64,000 nucleotides of DNA from contig JBFXCU010000003.1 in NCBI GenBank assembly GCA_050181835.1, positions 1-64,000 of the forward strand, written 5' to 3'. Shown here one piece after another: positions 54,388 through 63,833 of the stretch; position 1 is the stretch's first letter; every line of letters starts with the position of its first letter. The position numbers were made by a program, and so were the translations under genes. The DNA comes from CAILZL01 sp050181835 (GTDB lineage: Bacteria > Pseudomonadota > Gammaproteobacteria > Steroidobacterales > Steroidobacteraceae). The notes below the pieces were generated by a model that did no database searches, was not told the DNA's origin, and saw only the letters and a list, made by a program, of their open reading frames with translations.

Positions 54388-54834
54388 ATGGCGAATTTGC
54401 TACTTCTCAATGGCCCAAATTTAAACCTGCTCGGCGGTCGCGAGCCGGGCATCTATGGCGCTGACACGCTGCCAGACATCACCGCGAAACTGGCCAAGCT
54501 GGCACAGGATGCCGGGCACGAACTGGCCGCCCTGCAAAGCAATTCCGAAGCGGAGCTGATTAACCGCATCCACCAAGCTGGCAAAGACAAAGTAGATTTC
54601 ATCTTATTCAACCCAGCCGCCTTCACTCACACCAGCATCGCCCTGCGCGACGCACTACTGGCGGTAAAAATTCCGTTCATCGAAATTCACCTGAGCAACG
54701 TGCATGCACGGGAAAATTTCCGCCATCACTCGTATTTTTCCGACATCGCCGCCGGCGTGATTGTCGGTCTGGGCCCGCTCGGCTACGAGCTGGCTCTGTA
54801 TGCCGCCGCACAGCGGCTGGCAAGCTCTAACTAA
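54388..54834 (+). CDS. aroQ: Type II 3-dehydroquinate dehydratase
   Basis: A 148-residue shikimate-pathway enzyme, dodecameric type II class. Motifs are LLLLNGPNLNLLGGREPGIYG (active-site Tyr and lid Arg), NSEAELINRIHQA, FNPAAFTHTSIALRDAL and EIHLSNVHARENFRHHSYFS with the catalytic His. The start at 54388 (MANLLLLNGPN) is standard; a TTG nine bases upstream is possible. It heads the aroQ-accB-accC block as in many Gammaproteobacteria. Confidence 0.95.
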   Translation: MANLLLLNGPNLNLLGGREPGIYGADTLPDITAKLAKLAQDAGHELAALQSNSEAELINRIHQAGKDKVDFILFNPAAFTHTSIALRDALLAVKIPFIEIHLSNVHARENFRHHSYFSDIAAGVIVGLGPLGYELALYAAAQRLASSN

Positions 54835-54877
54835 CGCCCGTTATTTACAAAAACCTGCATTTTAACGAGAGGTCCGT

Positions 54878-55324
54878 ATGGATATCCGCAAGGTCAAAAA
54901 GCTGATCGAATTGCTCGAAGAAACCGGTATCGCCGAACTCGAAATCAAAGAAGGCGAAGAATCAGTACGGATCAGCCGCTACCCCGGCGCTGGTGCCGCA
55001 CCAATGCAGCAAGTTCATTATGCCGCCGCGCCAGCTGTGGCTGCGCCAGCTGTGGCAGCAGTCGCTGCGCCACCGGCCAGCAATGCAAACGACTACACTG
55101 TAACCGCACCCATGGTCGGTACTTTCTACGCCTCCGGCACGCCGGGAGCCAAGCCGTTTGTCGACATTGGCAGCGAAGTGGCAGTCGGCGACACGCTATG
55201 CATCATCGAAGCCATGAAAATGATGAATCAGATCGAGTCAGATAAGGCCGGACGCGTAACCTCAGTGATGGTGAAAAATGGTGAGCCAGTCGAATTTGGT
55301 CAGCCACTTTTCATCATTGAATAA
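54878..55324 (+). CDS. accB: Biotin carboxyl carrier protein of acetyl-CoA carboxylase
   Basis: A 148-residue BCCP. The N-terminus (MDIRKVKKLIELLEETGIAE) and an Ala/Pro-rich linker (about residues 48-70, PAVAAPAVAAVAAPPAS) lead to the biotinyl domain with the lysine of CIIEAMKMMNQIESD. It carries the carboxylated biotin between AccC and AccAD in fatty acid synthesis. An AGAGG ribosome site precedes the ATG. Confidence 0.97.
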   Translation: MDIRKVKKLIELLEETGIAELEIKEGEESVRISRYPGAGAAPMQQVHYAAAPAVAAPAVAAVAAPPASNANDYTVTAPMVGTFYASGTPGAKPFVDIGSEVAVGDTLCIIEAMKMMNQIESDKAGRVTSVMVKNGEPVEFGQPLFIIE

Positions 55325-55401
55325 GTCTTACCAATGCGCCCTTCAATCGCCGCTCAACACCGACCCACGCCCTCACCTTTGCACGGATTCGATTACCTGC
55401 C

Positions 55402-56745
55402 ATGCTAGAAAAAGTAGTCATTGCCAATCGCGGTGAAATTGCACTGCGCATTCTGCGCGCCTGCCGCGAGCTGGGCATCAAAACAGTTGCGGTACATTCA
55501 ACCGCCGATGCCACCCTTAAACACGTATTGCTGGCTGATGAATCCGTGTGCATTGGTCCACCCGCGTCCAAAGACAGTTATCTCAACATGCCGGCCATCA
55601 TCAGTGCCGCCGAGGTGACTGATTCGATGGCTATTCATCCCGGCTACGGTTTCTTATCCGAGAACGCCGACTTCGCCGAACGCGTGGAAAAAAGCGGTTT
55701 CATTTTTATTGGCCCGAAAGCCGAAACCATTCGCATGATGGGTGACAAAGTATCGGCCATTCGCATAATGAAAAAAGCAGGCGTGCCCTGCGTACCGGGC
55801 TCCGACGGCCCATTGGGCGATGACCCTGGCGAGAATATTCGTATTGCACGCCAGATCGGCTATCCCGTCATTATCAAGGCATCAGGCGGTGGTGGCGGTC
55901 GCGGCATGCGCGTTGTACACAGCGAAGCGACCTTGATTACGTCGATCAACGTCACGCAGGTTGAAGCCATGGCCGCGTTTGGCAACGGTCAGGTGTACAT
56001 GGAAAAGTTTTTGGAAAAACCGCGCCATATTGAAGTTCAGGTAATGGCCGACAACTACGGCAATGTGGTTCATCTCGGTGAACGCGACTGCTCGTTGCAG
56101 CGCCGTCATCAGAAAGTAATTGAAGAGGCGCCAGCCCCCGGCATTACTGCCAAGCAACGCAAACACATCGGCGAACGCTGCATCAGGGCTTGTAGCGAAG
56201 TGGGTTATCGCGGCGCAGGTACATTGGAATTCCTCTATGAAGATGGCGAGTTCTACTTCATTGAAATGAATACTCGTGTACAGGTAGAGCACCCGGTTAC
56301 AGAGCAAATCACCGGCATAGACATCGTCAAAACGCAATTGCGCGTGGCAGCTGGCGAGCGTCTACCGTGGACTCAGGACGATATCGTCATCCGTGGCCAT
56401 GCTATCGAGTGCCGTATCAATGCCGAAGACCCGAAAGGGTTTATCCCCTCACCAGGTCTGGTAAAATTGTACCATCCACCCGGCGGTCCCGGCATCCGCG
56501 TTGATAGCCACCTATACAGCGGCTACACCGTACCACCATATTACGATTCATTGATCGGCAAGCTGATCGCTTTTGGCGAAGATCGCGATACCGCGATTGC
56601 GCGTATGAAAACCGCACTGTCAGAAATGGTGGTGGAAGGCATCAAAACCAACATTCCGCTGCATCAGGAAATCTTCAATCACACTGCGTTCAAAGCCGGC
56701 GGTCTGGATATTCACTATCTGGAACGACGACTGGGCATCAAGTAA
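55402..56745 (+). CDS. accC: Biotin carboxylase subunit of acetyl-CoA carboxylase
   Basis: A 447-residue ATP-grasp biotin carboxylase. Family landmarks are MLEKVVIANRGEIALRILRA, the glycine-rich loop IIKASGGGGGRGMRVV, GERDCSLQRRHQKVIEEAP, and FIEMNTRVQVEHPVTE with the metal-binding Glu/Asn. Standard length. It is paired with accB 77 bases upstream. Confidence 0.97.
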   Translation: MLEKVVIANRGEIALRILRACRELGIKTVAVHSTADATLKHVLLADESVCIGPPASKDSYLNMPAIISAAEVTDSMAIHPGYGFLSENADFAERVEKSGFIFIGPKAETIRMMGDKVSAIRIMKKAGVPCVPGSDGPLGDDPGENIRIARQIGYPVIIKASGGGGGRGMRVVHSEATLITSINVTQVEAMAAFGNGQVYMEKFLEKPRHIEVQVMADNYGNVVHLGERDCSLQRRHQKVIEEAPAPGITAKQRKHIGERCIRACSEVGYRGAGTLEFLYEDGEFYFIEMNTRVQVEHPVTEQITGIDIVKTQLRVAAGERLPWTQDDIVIRGHAIECRINAEDPKGFIPSPGLVKLYHPPGGPGIRVDSHLYSGYTVPPYYDSLIGKLIAFGEDRDTAIARMKTALSEMVVEGIKTNIPLHQEIFNHTAFKAGGLDIHYLERRLGIK

Positions 56746-56773
56746 TCCGGCGATGCAAGCAATCATGTCATTA

Positions 56774-56794
56774 AGGGCGCGTTAATCGCGCCCT
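56774..56794 (+). terminator. Terminator-like hairpin between accC and prmA
   Basis: AGGGCGCG-TTAAT-CGCGCCCT, followed by a poor T tract (GTTTGT). It may reduce rather than stop transcription into prmA. Confidence 0.5.
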
Positions 56795-56818
56795 GTTTGT
56801 CTCCCCACCAAGAACATC

Positions 56819-57703
56819 ATGCCCTTCCTGCAACTCACTTTAAAACTCGGCAACCTCAACCCGGAACGGGTGGAAGCAGCGCTATTCGATATCGGCGCGC
56901 TGTCGATCACACTAGAAGATGCCGCTGATGATCCGATTCTGGAGCCGGCGCCCGGCGCATTGCCACTGTGGCCGACAGTCAACATCAAAGCTTTATTCGC
57001 GACGACAACAGACCAGCACGCGTTACTGCATACGCTGCAACAACAACTCGATTACGAGCTGCCACCACATGAATTCGAACAGTTAGCCGATCGACACTGG
57101 GAGCGTGAATGGCTGAAAGATTTTCATGTCATGCAATTTGGTCAACGTCTGTGGATATGCCCGGATGGACAGCGTCCCGAAGACCCGCATGCAATTATTG
57201 TTGATCTTGATCCCGGCTTGGCCTTCGGCACTGGCACACATCCCACCACTGCCCTATGCCTGCAGTGGCTGGATGAACATACCGCATTGGGACAAAGAAT
57301 CATTGACTACGGTTGCGGCTCAGGAATTCTGGCGATTGCCGCCCTCAAGTTAGGCGCAGTCAGTGCGGCAGGGGTGGACATTGATCCACAAGCTTTGCTG
57401 GCTAGTCGCAACAATGCTAAACGCAATGGTGTGAGTGCCGCACTGACGCTCAGCCTGAGCGACCAGGACCTGCAACCGGCAGAGATAGTCATTGCCAACA
57501 TTCTGGCCGGGCCATTGGCAACACTGGCGCCGCGACTAGCTGAGCTGACTCGACCACATGGACATATCGTTTTGTCCGGGGTGCTGACAGAACAGGCGAC
57601 AGCAGTTCAGAATTGCTATGCTGCTTGGTTCGATATGCACCCCATTGCCGTGCAAGGCGATTGGGCACGACTCAGCGGTAAACGACTTGCAACCCCAATC
57701 TAG
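56819..57703 (+). CDS. prmA: Ribosomal protein L11 methyltransferase
   Basis: A 294-residue SAM-dependent methyltransferase modifying ribosomal protein L11. The N-terminal substrate-binding domain (FLQLTLKLGNLNPERVEAAL) is followed by DPGLAFGTGTHPTTALCL, SAM motif IIDYGCGSGILAIAALKLGA, and VIANILAGPLATLAP with the conserved NIL. Standard length and position after accC. Confidence 0.96.
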   Translation: MPFLQLTLKLGNLNPERVEAALFDIGALSITLEDAADDPILEPAPGALPLWPTVNIKALFATTTDQHALLHTLQQQLDYELPPHEFEQLADRHWEREWLKDFHVMQFGQRLWICPDGQRPEDPHAIIVDLDPGLAFGTGTHPTTALCLQWLDEHTALGQRIIDYGCGSGILAIAALKLGAVSAAGVDIDPQALLASRNNAKRNGVSAALTLSLSDQDLQPAEIVIANILAGPLATLAPRLAELTRPHGHIVLSGVLTEQATAVQNCYAAWFDMHPIAVQGDWARLSGKRLATPI

Positions 57704-57715
57704 GAAAAACCAAGC

Positions 57716-58879
57716 GTGTTGACGCAATGCCCAAGCTGCCAAACCGTATTTCGTGTTACCAGCACGATCCTGCGCGCCGCACACGGCCAAGTGCGCTGCG
57801 GCCGCTGTGACACGCAGTTTGATGCCATCCAACACTTGCTGGATGAAGACGAAGCAGACAGCATCGTCACGCAAACCGCACTGCAGCCACCCACTGACAA
57901 CCAAGATGACAGCATCCATTCCAGCACTTCTGTGGCTCACGAAGATATCGTCATGGAAGGCAACCGAATCGAAATCAGCGGCGTCTATCCACATGCCAGC
58001 GATGACATGGATGCGCGTATGTCAGACACTCATACAACCATCGAAGAATTTAATCTGAGTCGTGACGAATGGGATGTTGCGCAAGCAAGCTTGTCGACGA
58101 AACCAGATGCCACTCAAGATAACAGTAGCGATACGGAGCTTGATGACGTTGAAGCAGTGTTGAGCGAAACCGAACTGTTCGGCGCCCTCAACAGCTTGGA
58201 TGAATACCGCACTGAAGACGAGCATCGCGAAGCCGAGAACATGGGTGCGGTGGCCGAATCAACCCAGCCACACCGCGAGCAAGAGACACCACTAACCGAG
58301 ATCAATCCTTGGCTAAAAGTCACTCCACAAAACGCGCCTGAGCCATTTCTGACTACACCTAGTGAACCGCACCACTGGCCTTGGGCAGTCACCAGCATCT
58401 TGCTGGGATTGGGGCTAGCCGCACAACTGCTACACCACTATCGGCAAGATCTGTCGCGACATCCAAGCGTTGGCCCACAACTGACCCGACTTTATGCAGC
58501 AGTGGGCCAGCCGCTTGCGCCGCAATGGGATATTAATTTCTACAGCATCAAACAATGGGGGATTGTCTCTGATCCGCAGACCACCGGCACGTTACGAGTA
58601 CGCGCCAGCGTCACCAACGGCGCACCCTTTGCGCAACCTTATCCATTACTGCAACTAAGTCTTGAAGATCGCTTCGGCAGCAACGTAGGTAGCCGTGCAT
58701 TCAAACCAGATGAATATCTGAGCAACCGAGCACAAGCCACTCGCCTATTGGCAGCGGGTGAATCCGCCAACATTGATTTAGCAATTGTTGACCCTGGCCA
58801 GGATGCAGTTGGATTTCAATTTGATACCTGCCTATCGCTAACCAGTGGCCTGCGTTGTACACATGCAGGCGGCGGTTAA
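57716..58879 (+). CDS. Zinc-ribbon DUF3426 membrane protein
   Basis: A 387-residue protein with an N-terminal MJ0042-type zinc ribbon (CPSCQTVFRV, then CGRCDTQFD), a long acidic central region (residues about 40-200), a single transmembrane helix (WAVTSILLGLGLAAQLL, about residue 225) and a C-terminal periplasmic DUF3426 domain (GTLRVRASVTNGAPFAQPYPLLQLSL, AGESANIDLAI). Its function is unknown, but it is regularly found between prmA and dusB. GTG start with AGGAAAA upstream. Its end overlaps the dusB start. Confidence 0.88.
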   Translation: MLTQCPSCQTVFRVTSTILRAAHGQVRCGRCDTQFDAIQHLLDEDEADSIVTQTALQPPTDNQDDSIHSSTSVAHEDIVMEGNRIEISGVYPHASDDMDARMSDTHTTIEEFNLSRDEWDVAQASLSTKPDATQDNSSDTELDDVEAVLSETELFGALNSLDEYRTEDEHREAENMGAVAESTQPHREQETPLTEINPWLKVTPQNAPEPFLTTPSEPHHWPWAVTSILLGLGLAAQLLHHYRQDLSRHPSVGPQLTRLYAAVGQPLAPQWDINFYSIKQWGIVSDPQTTGTLRVRASVTNGAPFAQPYPLLQLSLEDRFGSNVGSRAFKPDEYLSNRAQATRLLAAGESANIDLAIVDPGQDAVGFQFDTCLSLTSGLRCTHAGGG

Positions 58880-59858
58880 TACCTTGCGTATCGGGCCATA
58901 CCAGCTGCGCAGCAATTTGGCGCTAGCACCCATGGCGGGCGTCACTGATCTGCCATTCCGGCAACTATGCCGCAGCTTTGGCGCCGGATTGGCCGCCGGT
59001 GAAATGCTTACCAGTGATATACGGCTGTGGCATTCAAACAAATCACGCAGTCGACTGAGCCACGCCGAGGAACTTGAACCGCGAATTGTGCAGATAGTTG
59101 GTGGTGATGCCAAGATGATGGCTGAAGCCGCGCGTATCAATGTGGACTTAGGCGCGCAGATTATTGATATCAACATGGGCTGCCCCGCTAAAAAAGTATG
59201 CAACAAAGCAGCCGGATCGGCATTGCTGCGTGACACGGCACTGGTTGCGGAAATTCTTAATGCAGTGGTACGTGCGGTACCAATCCCAGTCACGCTAAAA
59301 ATTCGCACCGGCTGGAATGCCGACAATCGCAACGGCACCGAAATTGCCCGCATTGCACAAGACGCTGGCATTCAGGCTCTGGCAGTGCATGGTCGTACTC
59401 GTGCCTGCATGTTTGCAGGCGAGGCAGAATACGCAACGATTCGCGCGATTAAAAATGCAATAAAAATCCCGGTGTTAGCCAATGGTGATATCGATTCGCC
59501 GCAAAAAGCACGTCAAGTGCTTGAACTAACAGGCGCGGATGGTTTGATGATCGGTCGCGCCGCGCAGGGTCAGCCATGGATCTTCCGTGATATTGCCGCA
59601 TTTCTCGATTCAGGTGTGTTGCTAGCGCCCCCAGTTGCCTCCGAAGTCCGTGCTATCATGCGCGCCCATTTGCGCAACCTGTATACGTTCCATGGTGAAA
59701 GCATCGGTGTGCGGATTGCGCGTAAGCATGTTGGTTGGTATGCCGCAGGTCGCGTGCAGGCGCAGACTTTTCGGCAAGTGGTAATGAGAGCTGAAACTGC
59801 GGACAATCAATTGACTGCAGTCGAAGAATATTTCGACGCGCTTGATGCGGCTGCATGA
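58863..59858 (+). CDS. dusB: tRNA-dihydrouridine synthase B
   Basis: A 331-residue FMN enzyme that reduces uridine to dihydrouridine in tRNA. It has LAPMAGVTDLPFRQLCRSFG, the catalytic cysteine in INMGCPAKKVCNKAAGSALL, VHGRTRACMFAGEAEY and GADGLMIGRAAQGQPWIF. The ATG at 58863 lies inside the end of the preceding gene; a GTG at 58845 would add six residues. It precedes fis, the usual dusB-fis pairing of Gammaproteobacteria. Confidence 0.95.
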   Translation: MQAAVNTLRIGPYQLRSNLALAPMAGVTDLPFRQLCRSFGAGLAAGEMLTSDIRLWHSNKSRSRLSHAEELEPRIVQIVGGDAKMMAEAARINVDLGAQIIDINMGCPAKKVCNKAAGSALLRDTALVAEILNAVVRAVPIPVTLKIRTGWNADNRNGTEIARIAQDAGIQALAVHGRTRACMFAGEAEYATIRAIKNAIKIPVLANGDIDSPQKARQVLELTGADGLMIGRAAQGQPWIFRDIAAFLDSGVLLAPPVASEVRAIMRAHLRNLYTFHGESIGVRIARKHVGWYAAGRVQAQTFRQVVMRAETADNQLTAVEEYFDALDAAA

Positions 59859-59912
59859 AACGACCAACCGACTAACTTTTAGAGCAATTGACTGCATCGA
59901 GATTTTTTGCGT

Positions 59913-60239
59913 ATGGCGTCCAAGAAAAAAACCAGCTCGCGCAAATCAACGCGTAACCTCGCCAAGAAAACCGTCAGCAAAGTGAACCATGCGTCTGGCG
60001 CAAGTATGCCATTGCGGGCACAAACTGCTGCCGCGCTCGACACCTATTTAAGCCAACTAAATGGCGACAAACCCGGCTTCTTATATGAGCTGGTGATGCG
60101 CGAGGTCGAAGAACCGCTATTTCGCGCTGTACTTGATTATGTTGATGGCAATCAAAGCCGCGCCGCCGAAGTGCTGGGCATAAATCGCGGCACATTGCGC
60201 AAGAAACTACGTCAATACAATCTGACAGAAGCAACTTAG
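59913..60239 (+). CDS. fis: Nucleoid protein Fis
   Basis: A 108-residue DNA-binding protein. The basic N-terminus (SKKKTSSRKSTRNLAKKTVS) is longer and more lysine-rich than in enterics. The Fis core follows: LDTYLSQLNGDKPGFLYELVMREVEEPLFRAVLDY and the helix-turn-helix GNQSRAAEVLGINRGTLRKKLRQY. It binds DNA to shape the nucleoid and regulate rRNA and growth genes. ATG at 59913 with a TTG at 59907 as alternative; no clear ribosome site. Confidence 0.93.
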   Translation: MASKKKTSSRKSTRNLAKKTVSKVNHASGASMPLRAQTAAALDTYLSQLNGDKPGFLYELVMREVEEPLFRAVLDYVDGNQSRAAEVLGINRGTLRKKLRQYNLTEAT

Positions 60240-60276
60240 TCGCAGCCTGACCCCGACCCATATTCTTAACTTTTGC

Positions 60277-61845
60277 ATGAGCACAATGAGCATCACTATT
60301 AAGCGCGCCTTAATCAGCGTTTCCAATAAAGACGGACTTCTGGACTTTGTACGTACACTACAGGCACGCAACATTGAAATTTTATCTACTGGTGGCACTG
60401 CTACCCTGCTGGCAAAAAACAATATTGCAGTAACCCAAGTATCAGAACACACCGGCTTCCCGGAAATCATGGATGGACGAGTCAAGACATTGCACCCGAA
60501 GATTCACGGTGGACTGCTCGGTCGTCGCGGCGTGGACGAAGCAGTGATGCAACAACATGGCATCGCGGCCATTGATCTGGTGATTGTGAATCTGTATCCG
60601 TTCGCAGCAACCATTACCAAATCTAATTGCAGTTATACAGATGCCATCGAGAATATCGATATCGGGGGCCCGGCGATGGTGCGCGCCTCCGCCAAGAACC
60701 ATGATCGGGTCACGATTGTAGTCGACCCGCTCGACTATGGCACAGTCATTGCTGAGATGGATGCGCATAACGACAGCATTAGCGACACCACCCGCCAGCG
60801 TTTAGCGGCAAAAGCGTTTGCACACACTGCACAATATGACACTATGGTAGCCAGCTACCTCAGCAAGATCGCGCAAAACAATAGTGGGTTTCCAGATTTA
60901 CTGCCGCTGCAATTTCGCAAGCGCATGGACTTACGCTACGGGGAAAACCCGCATCAACAGGCCGCCTTCTACACCGCCAGTAATGCACAGGGCGCAAGCA
61001 TTGCCAACGCCACACAATTGCAGGGCAAACAGCTGTCGTATAACAACATTGCCGACAGCGATACCGCACTAGAGTGCGTGCGCCAGTTTGATACCCCTGC
61101 TTGTGTGATCGTCAAACATGCCAACCCTTGCGGTGTGGCTATCGGCGCCGATTTGTTTGAAGCCTATAACCGCGCTTACCAGACCGACCCCACCTCCGCA
61201 TTCGGTGGCATCATCGCCTTCAATCGACCCCTAGATGCGAAAACCGCCAGCGCCATCATTGAACGTCAATTTGTGGAAGTCATTCTCGCGCCAGCCATTG
61301 ATGAAGAGGCTCGCTCCTTGTGCAAGCGTAAAGAAAATGTACGTTTACTGGAAACCGGATCACTGGATGCTAGCAACACGGAATTCGATTTGCGGGGCGT
61401 CAATGGTGGTCTACTGCTGCAGAGTCGTGATCTAGGCATGGTGGATGTTGCCGATCTTAAAGTTGTCACACAACGCCAACCGACTGCGGCAGAACTGCGC
61501 GATCTGCAATTTGCGTGGAGAGTGTGCAAGTTCGTCAAATCGAACGCCATCGTGTTTGCCCATGATGCAATGACTATTGGCGTCGGTGCTGGACAAATGA
61601 GCCGTGTGTACTCCACCCGCATCGCCGCAATCAAAGCCAAGGATGAAGGTTTAACGGTAAGCGGCTGCGTAATGGCCTCAGATGCGTTCTTCCCGTTTCG
61701 GGATGGTCTGGACGTGGCAGCGGAGTTCGGCATCAAAGCAGTGATTCAGCCCGGTGGCTCAATGCGCGACAGTGAAGTGATTGCTGCTGCCGATGAACAT
61801 GGCATTGCCATGATCCTCACCGGCATGCGGCATTTCAGGCATTAA
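60277..61845 (+). CDS. purH: Bifunctional AICAR transformylase/IMP cyclohydrolase
   Basis: A 522-residue enzyme performing the last two steps of purine synthesis. The N-terminal cyclohydrolase part (KRALISVSNKDGLLDFVRTL, EIMDGRVKTLHPKIHGGLLG) is followed by the transformylase part (LRYGENPHQQAAFY, VIVKHANPCGVAIG, SNAIVFAHDAMTIGVGAGQMSR, and the C-terminal GIAMILTGMRHFRH). Complete. Confidence 0.96.
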   Translation: MSTMSITIKRALISVSNKDGLLDFVRTLQARNIEILSTGGTATLLAKNNIAVTQVSEHTGFPEIMDGRVKTLHPKIHGGLLGRRGVDEAVMQQHGIAAIDLVIVNLYPFAATITKSNCSYTDAIENIDIGGPAMVRASAKNHDRVTIVVDPLDYGTVIAEMDAHNDSISDTTRQRLAAKAFAHTAQYDTMVASYLSKIAQNNSGFPDLLPLQFRKRMDLRYGENPHQQAAFYTASNAQGASIANATQLQGKQLSYNNIADSDTALECVRQFDTPACVIVKHANPCGVAIGADLFEAYNRAYQTDPTSAFGGIIAFNRPLDAKTASAIIERQFVEVILAPAIDEEARSLCKRKENVRLLETGSLDASNTEFDLRGVNGGLLLQSRDLGMVDVADLKVVTQRQPTAAELRDLQFAWRVCKFVKSNAIVFAHDAMTIGVGAGQMSRVYSTRIAAIKAKDEGLTVSGCVMASDAFFPFRDGLDVAAEFGIKAVIQPGGSMRDSEVIAAADEHGIAMILTGMRHFRH

Positions 61846-61888
61846 TCGTGTTGGACTACATGGACTTGGCCCACCCTACCCGCTTTAA

Positions 61889-61920
61889 GTAGGTTGGCGC
61901 TGAACGCAGTGAAGCTCAAC
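61889..61920. repeat. GTAGGTTGG-type palindromic repeat
   Basis: GTAGGTTGGCGCTGAACGCA continues to GTGAAGCTCAAC, giving an imperfect palindrome between purH and purD. Similar to the element at 45351-45394 and to widespread intergenic repeats ending in GTAGGTTGGG. Confidence 0.5.
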
Positions 61921-61933
61921 ATCAGAAATTTTC

Positions 61934-63226
61934 ATGGAGTCGCTCTTGAACGTTCTCATTATCGGTAACGGCGGCCGCGAACACGCCTTGGCCTGGAAGG
62001 TGGCGCAGTCACCACGCGTCAATCACATCTATGTCGCACCGGGCAATGCAGGCAGCGCGCTGGAAACCAAAGTCAGTAACGTCAACATTGCTGCCGATGA
62101 CATCGCCGGCTTAGTAGCGTTTGCCAGCAGCAATAAAATCGACCTCACTATCGTCGGCCCTGAAGGGCCATTGGTATTGGGTGTCACCGATGCATTCCAG
62201 CAAGCAGGATTGCGTTGCTTCGGGCCGAGTAAACTTGCCGCGCGTCTTGAAGGCTCCAAAGCCTTTACCAAGGACTTTTTACACACGCATCGAATCCCCA
62301 CCGCTGCCTACGCCACCTTTACCGCTGCGACACTCGACGAAGCATGGATACTCGCACAAGGCGCACCATTGGTGGTTAAAGCGGACGGTCTCGCAGCTGG
62401 CAAGGGTGTCATCATTTGCGCAACTCAAGCTGAGGCAGTAGCCACCGTGAAAGCGATGTTCGCCGGTCAGTTTGGTACTGCAGGATCCACTGTAGTGGTT
62501 GAAGAATTCTTAGAAGGTGAAGAAGCCAGCTTCATCGCCATGGTGGATGGCACACACATTTTGCCGTTGGCCACCTCACAGGATCACAAACGATTACTCG
62601 ATGCTGATCTAGGCCCCAACACCGGCGGCATGGGCGCCTACTCACCGGCACCAGTGGTTACTGCCGCTGTACATGAGCGCATCATGCGTGAAGTAATGGA
62701 ACCCACCGTGCGTGGCTTGATTGCGGCAGGCACGCCTTATGTTGGTTTTTTATATGCAGGCTTGATGATTTCGGCCACTGGCGCACCCAAAGTGATCGAG
62801 TTCAACTGCCGCTTCGGTGATCCCGAAGCGCAGCCGGTCATGTCACGATTGAAGTCAGACCTCACGCTACTGTGTGATGCGGCACTGGACGGTAGGCTGG
62901 ATAAAGTCACTGCAGAATGGATTCCACAAGCTGCACTGGGCGTGGTAATGGCGGTTGGCAATTACCCTGATGCACCGCGCAATGGCGATGTCATCACGGG
63001 CTTAGATCAGGCAGCCACGCTGCCTGGCAAAGTGTTTCATGCGGGCACACAGCTGCGCGACAATGAAGTCATTACCAGCGGCGGTCGTGTACTATGTGCA
63101 GTGGGCTTGGGCGATACAGTCAAAGCCGCACAACAACAAGCTTATGCGCTGGTGGATGTCATCGACTGGCAAGGCATGCAGTATCGACGCGACATCGGCT
63201 ATCGCGCCATTGAACGTGAAGGCTGA
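61934..63226 (+). CDS. purD: Phosphoribosylamine-glycine ligase
   Basis: A 430-residue ATP-grasp enzyme that joins glycine to phosphoribosylamine in purine synthesis. Landmarks are LIIGNGGREHALAWKVAQS, VVGPEGPLVLGVTDAFQ-type segment (TIVGPEGPLVLGV), PLVVKADGLAAGKGVI, DHKRLLDADLGPNTGGMGAY and KVIEFNCRFGDPEAQPVM. The ATG at 61934 is used; a TTG at 61946 would give the minimal family N-terminus. Confidence 0.96.
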   Translation: MESLLNVLIIGNGGREHALAWKVAQSPRVNHIYVAPGNAGSALETKVSNVNIAADDIAGLVAFASSNKIDLTIVGPEGPLVLGVTDAFQQAGLRCFGPSKLAARLEGSKAFTKDFLHTHRIPTAAYATFTAATLDEAWILAQGAPLVVKADGLAAGKGVIICATQAEAVATVKAMFAGQFGTAGSTVVVEEFLEGEEASFIAMVDGTHILPLATSQDHKRLLDADLGPNTGGMGAYSPAPVVTAAVHERIMREVMEPTVRGLIAAGTPYVGFLYAGLMISATGAPKVIEFNCRFGDPEAQPVMSRLKSDLTLLCDAALDGRLDKVTAEWIPQAALGVVMAVGNYPDAPRNGDVITGLDQAATLPGKVFHAGTQLRDNEVITSGGRVLCAVGLGDTVKAAQQQAYALVDVIDWQGMQYRRDIGYRAIEREG

Positions 63227-63235
63227 AGCTGCCCC

Positions 63236-63463
63236 GTGACCGAACAACCAGAGTTGATGGTGATCCCCTATGCGGAACTATCCAGCGACGCACTGCAAGC
63301 CGTGATTGAATCCTTCGTATTGCGTGAAGGCACTGATTACGGCACGCACGATGTGTCGTTATCACAGAAAGTAGCGCAGGTCATGCGGCAACTGCAACGC
63401 AAGGAAGCACAGATAATTTTTGATCCAAACAGCGAAAGCATCGATATCGTACATAAGCCCTAG
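63236..63463 (+). CDS. yheU: YheU-family (UPF0270) small protein
   Basis: A 75-residue UPF0270 protein. It reads MVIPYAELSSDALQAVIESF and LREGTDYG, then SLSQKVAQVMRQLQRKEAQI, matching the family core (P..L...tL..lieeFV.REGTDYG). Function unknown. It begins with GTG nine bases after purD. The family is typical of Gammaproteobacteria. Confidence 0.88.
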   Translation: MTEQPELMVIPYAELSSDALQAVIESFVLREGTDYGTHDVSLSQKVAQVMRQLQRKEAQIIFDPNSESIDIVHKP

Positions 63464-63468
63464 CAACC

Positions 63469-63798
63469 TTAAGCTTGTTTACTACCGCTTTTCACATCAA
63501 CCTCCAAGCTGATTTGCAACTCACTATGACCCGTCGCGAAGCCATGGGTAATGCCTTGTCTGCTCGGCAATTGTTGCGCCAACCCAATCAATTCGGTACG
63601 TGGAACGCCAAGCCATAACCCAGTCGGATCACTATCAAAGCGCCACTCAGCCGCACTGCTTGGATTGAGCTTGAGGCGAAACGCATGACCACGTGGCATG
63701 AGCACATCCAAGCCCATGGACTTGCCCTTACACAAGTCAGCAAACTCTTCGGTGGTGACCCGAACACGAATACTGTTGGCAGCAAAACGCAGATTCAT
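63469..63798 (-). CDS. Hypothetical small protein
   Basis: A 109-residue acidic-to-neutral soluble protein beginning MNLRFAANSIRVRVTTEEFA, with two central beta-rich segments (AFRLKLNPSS, GLWLGVPRTELIGLAQQL) and LQISLEVDVKSGSKQ at the end. It resembles small uncharacterised proteins annotated as DUF7009-like, but I am not sure of the family. A strong GGAGGGGAG ribosome site precedes the ATG at 63798. It converges on yheU and follows the acetyltransferase gene. Confidence 0.72.
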   Translation of the reverse strand: MNLRFAANSIRVRVTTEEFADLCKGKSMGLDVLMPRGHAFRLKLNPSSAAEWRFDSDPTGLWLGVPRTELIGLAQQLPSRQGITHGFATGHSELQISLEVDVKSGSKQA

Positions 63799-63833
63799 GA
63801 GACTCCCCTCCCAAGCTTGGTAGTTGTTATCAC

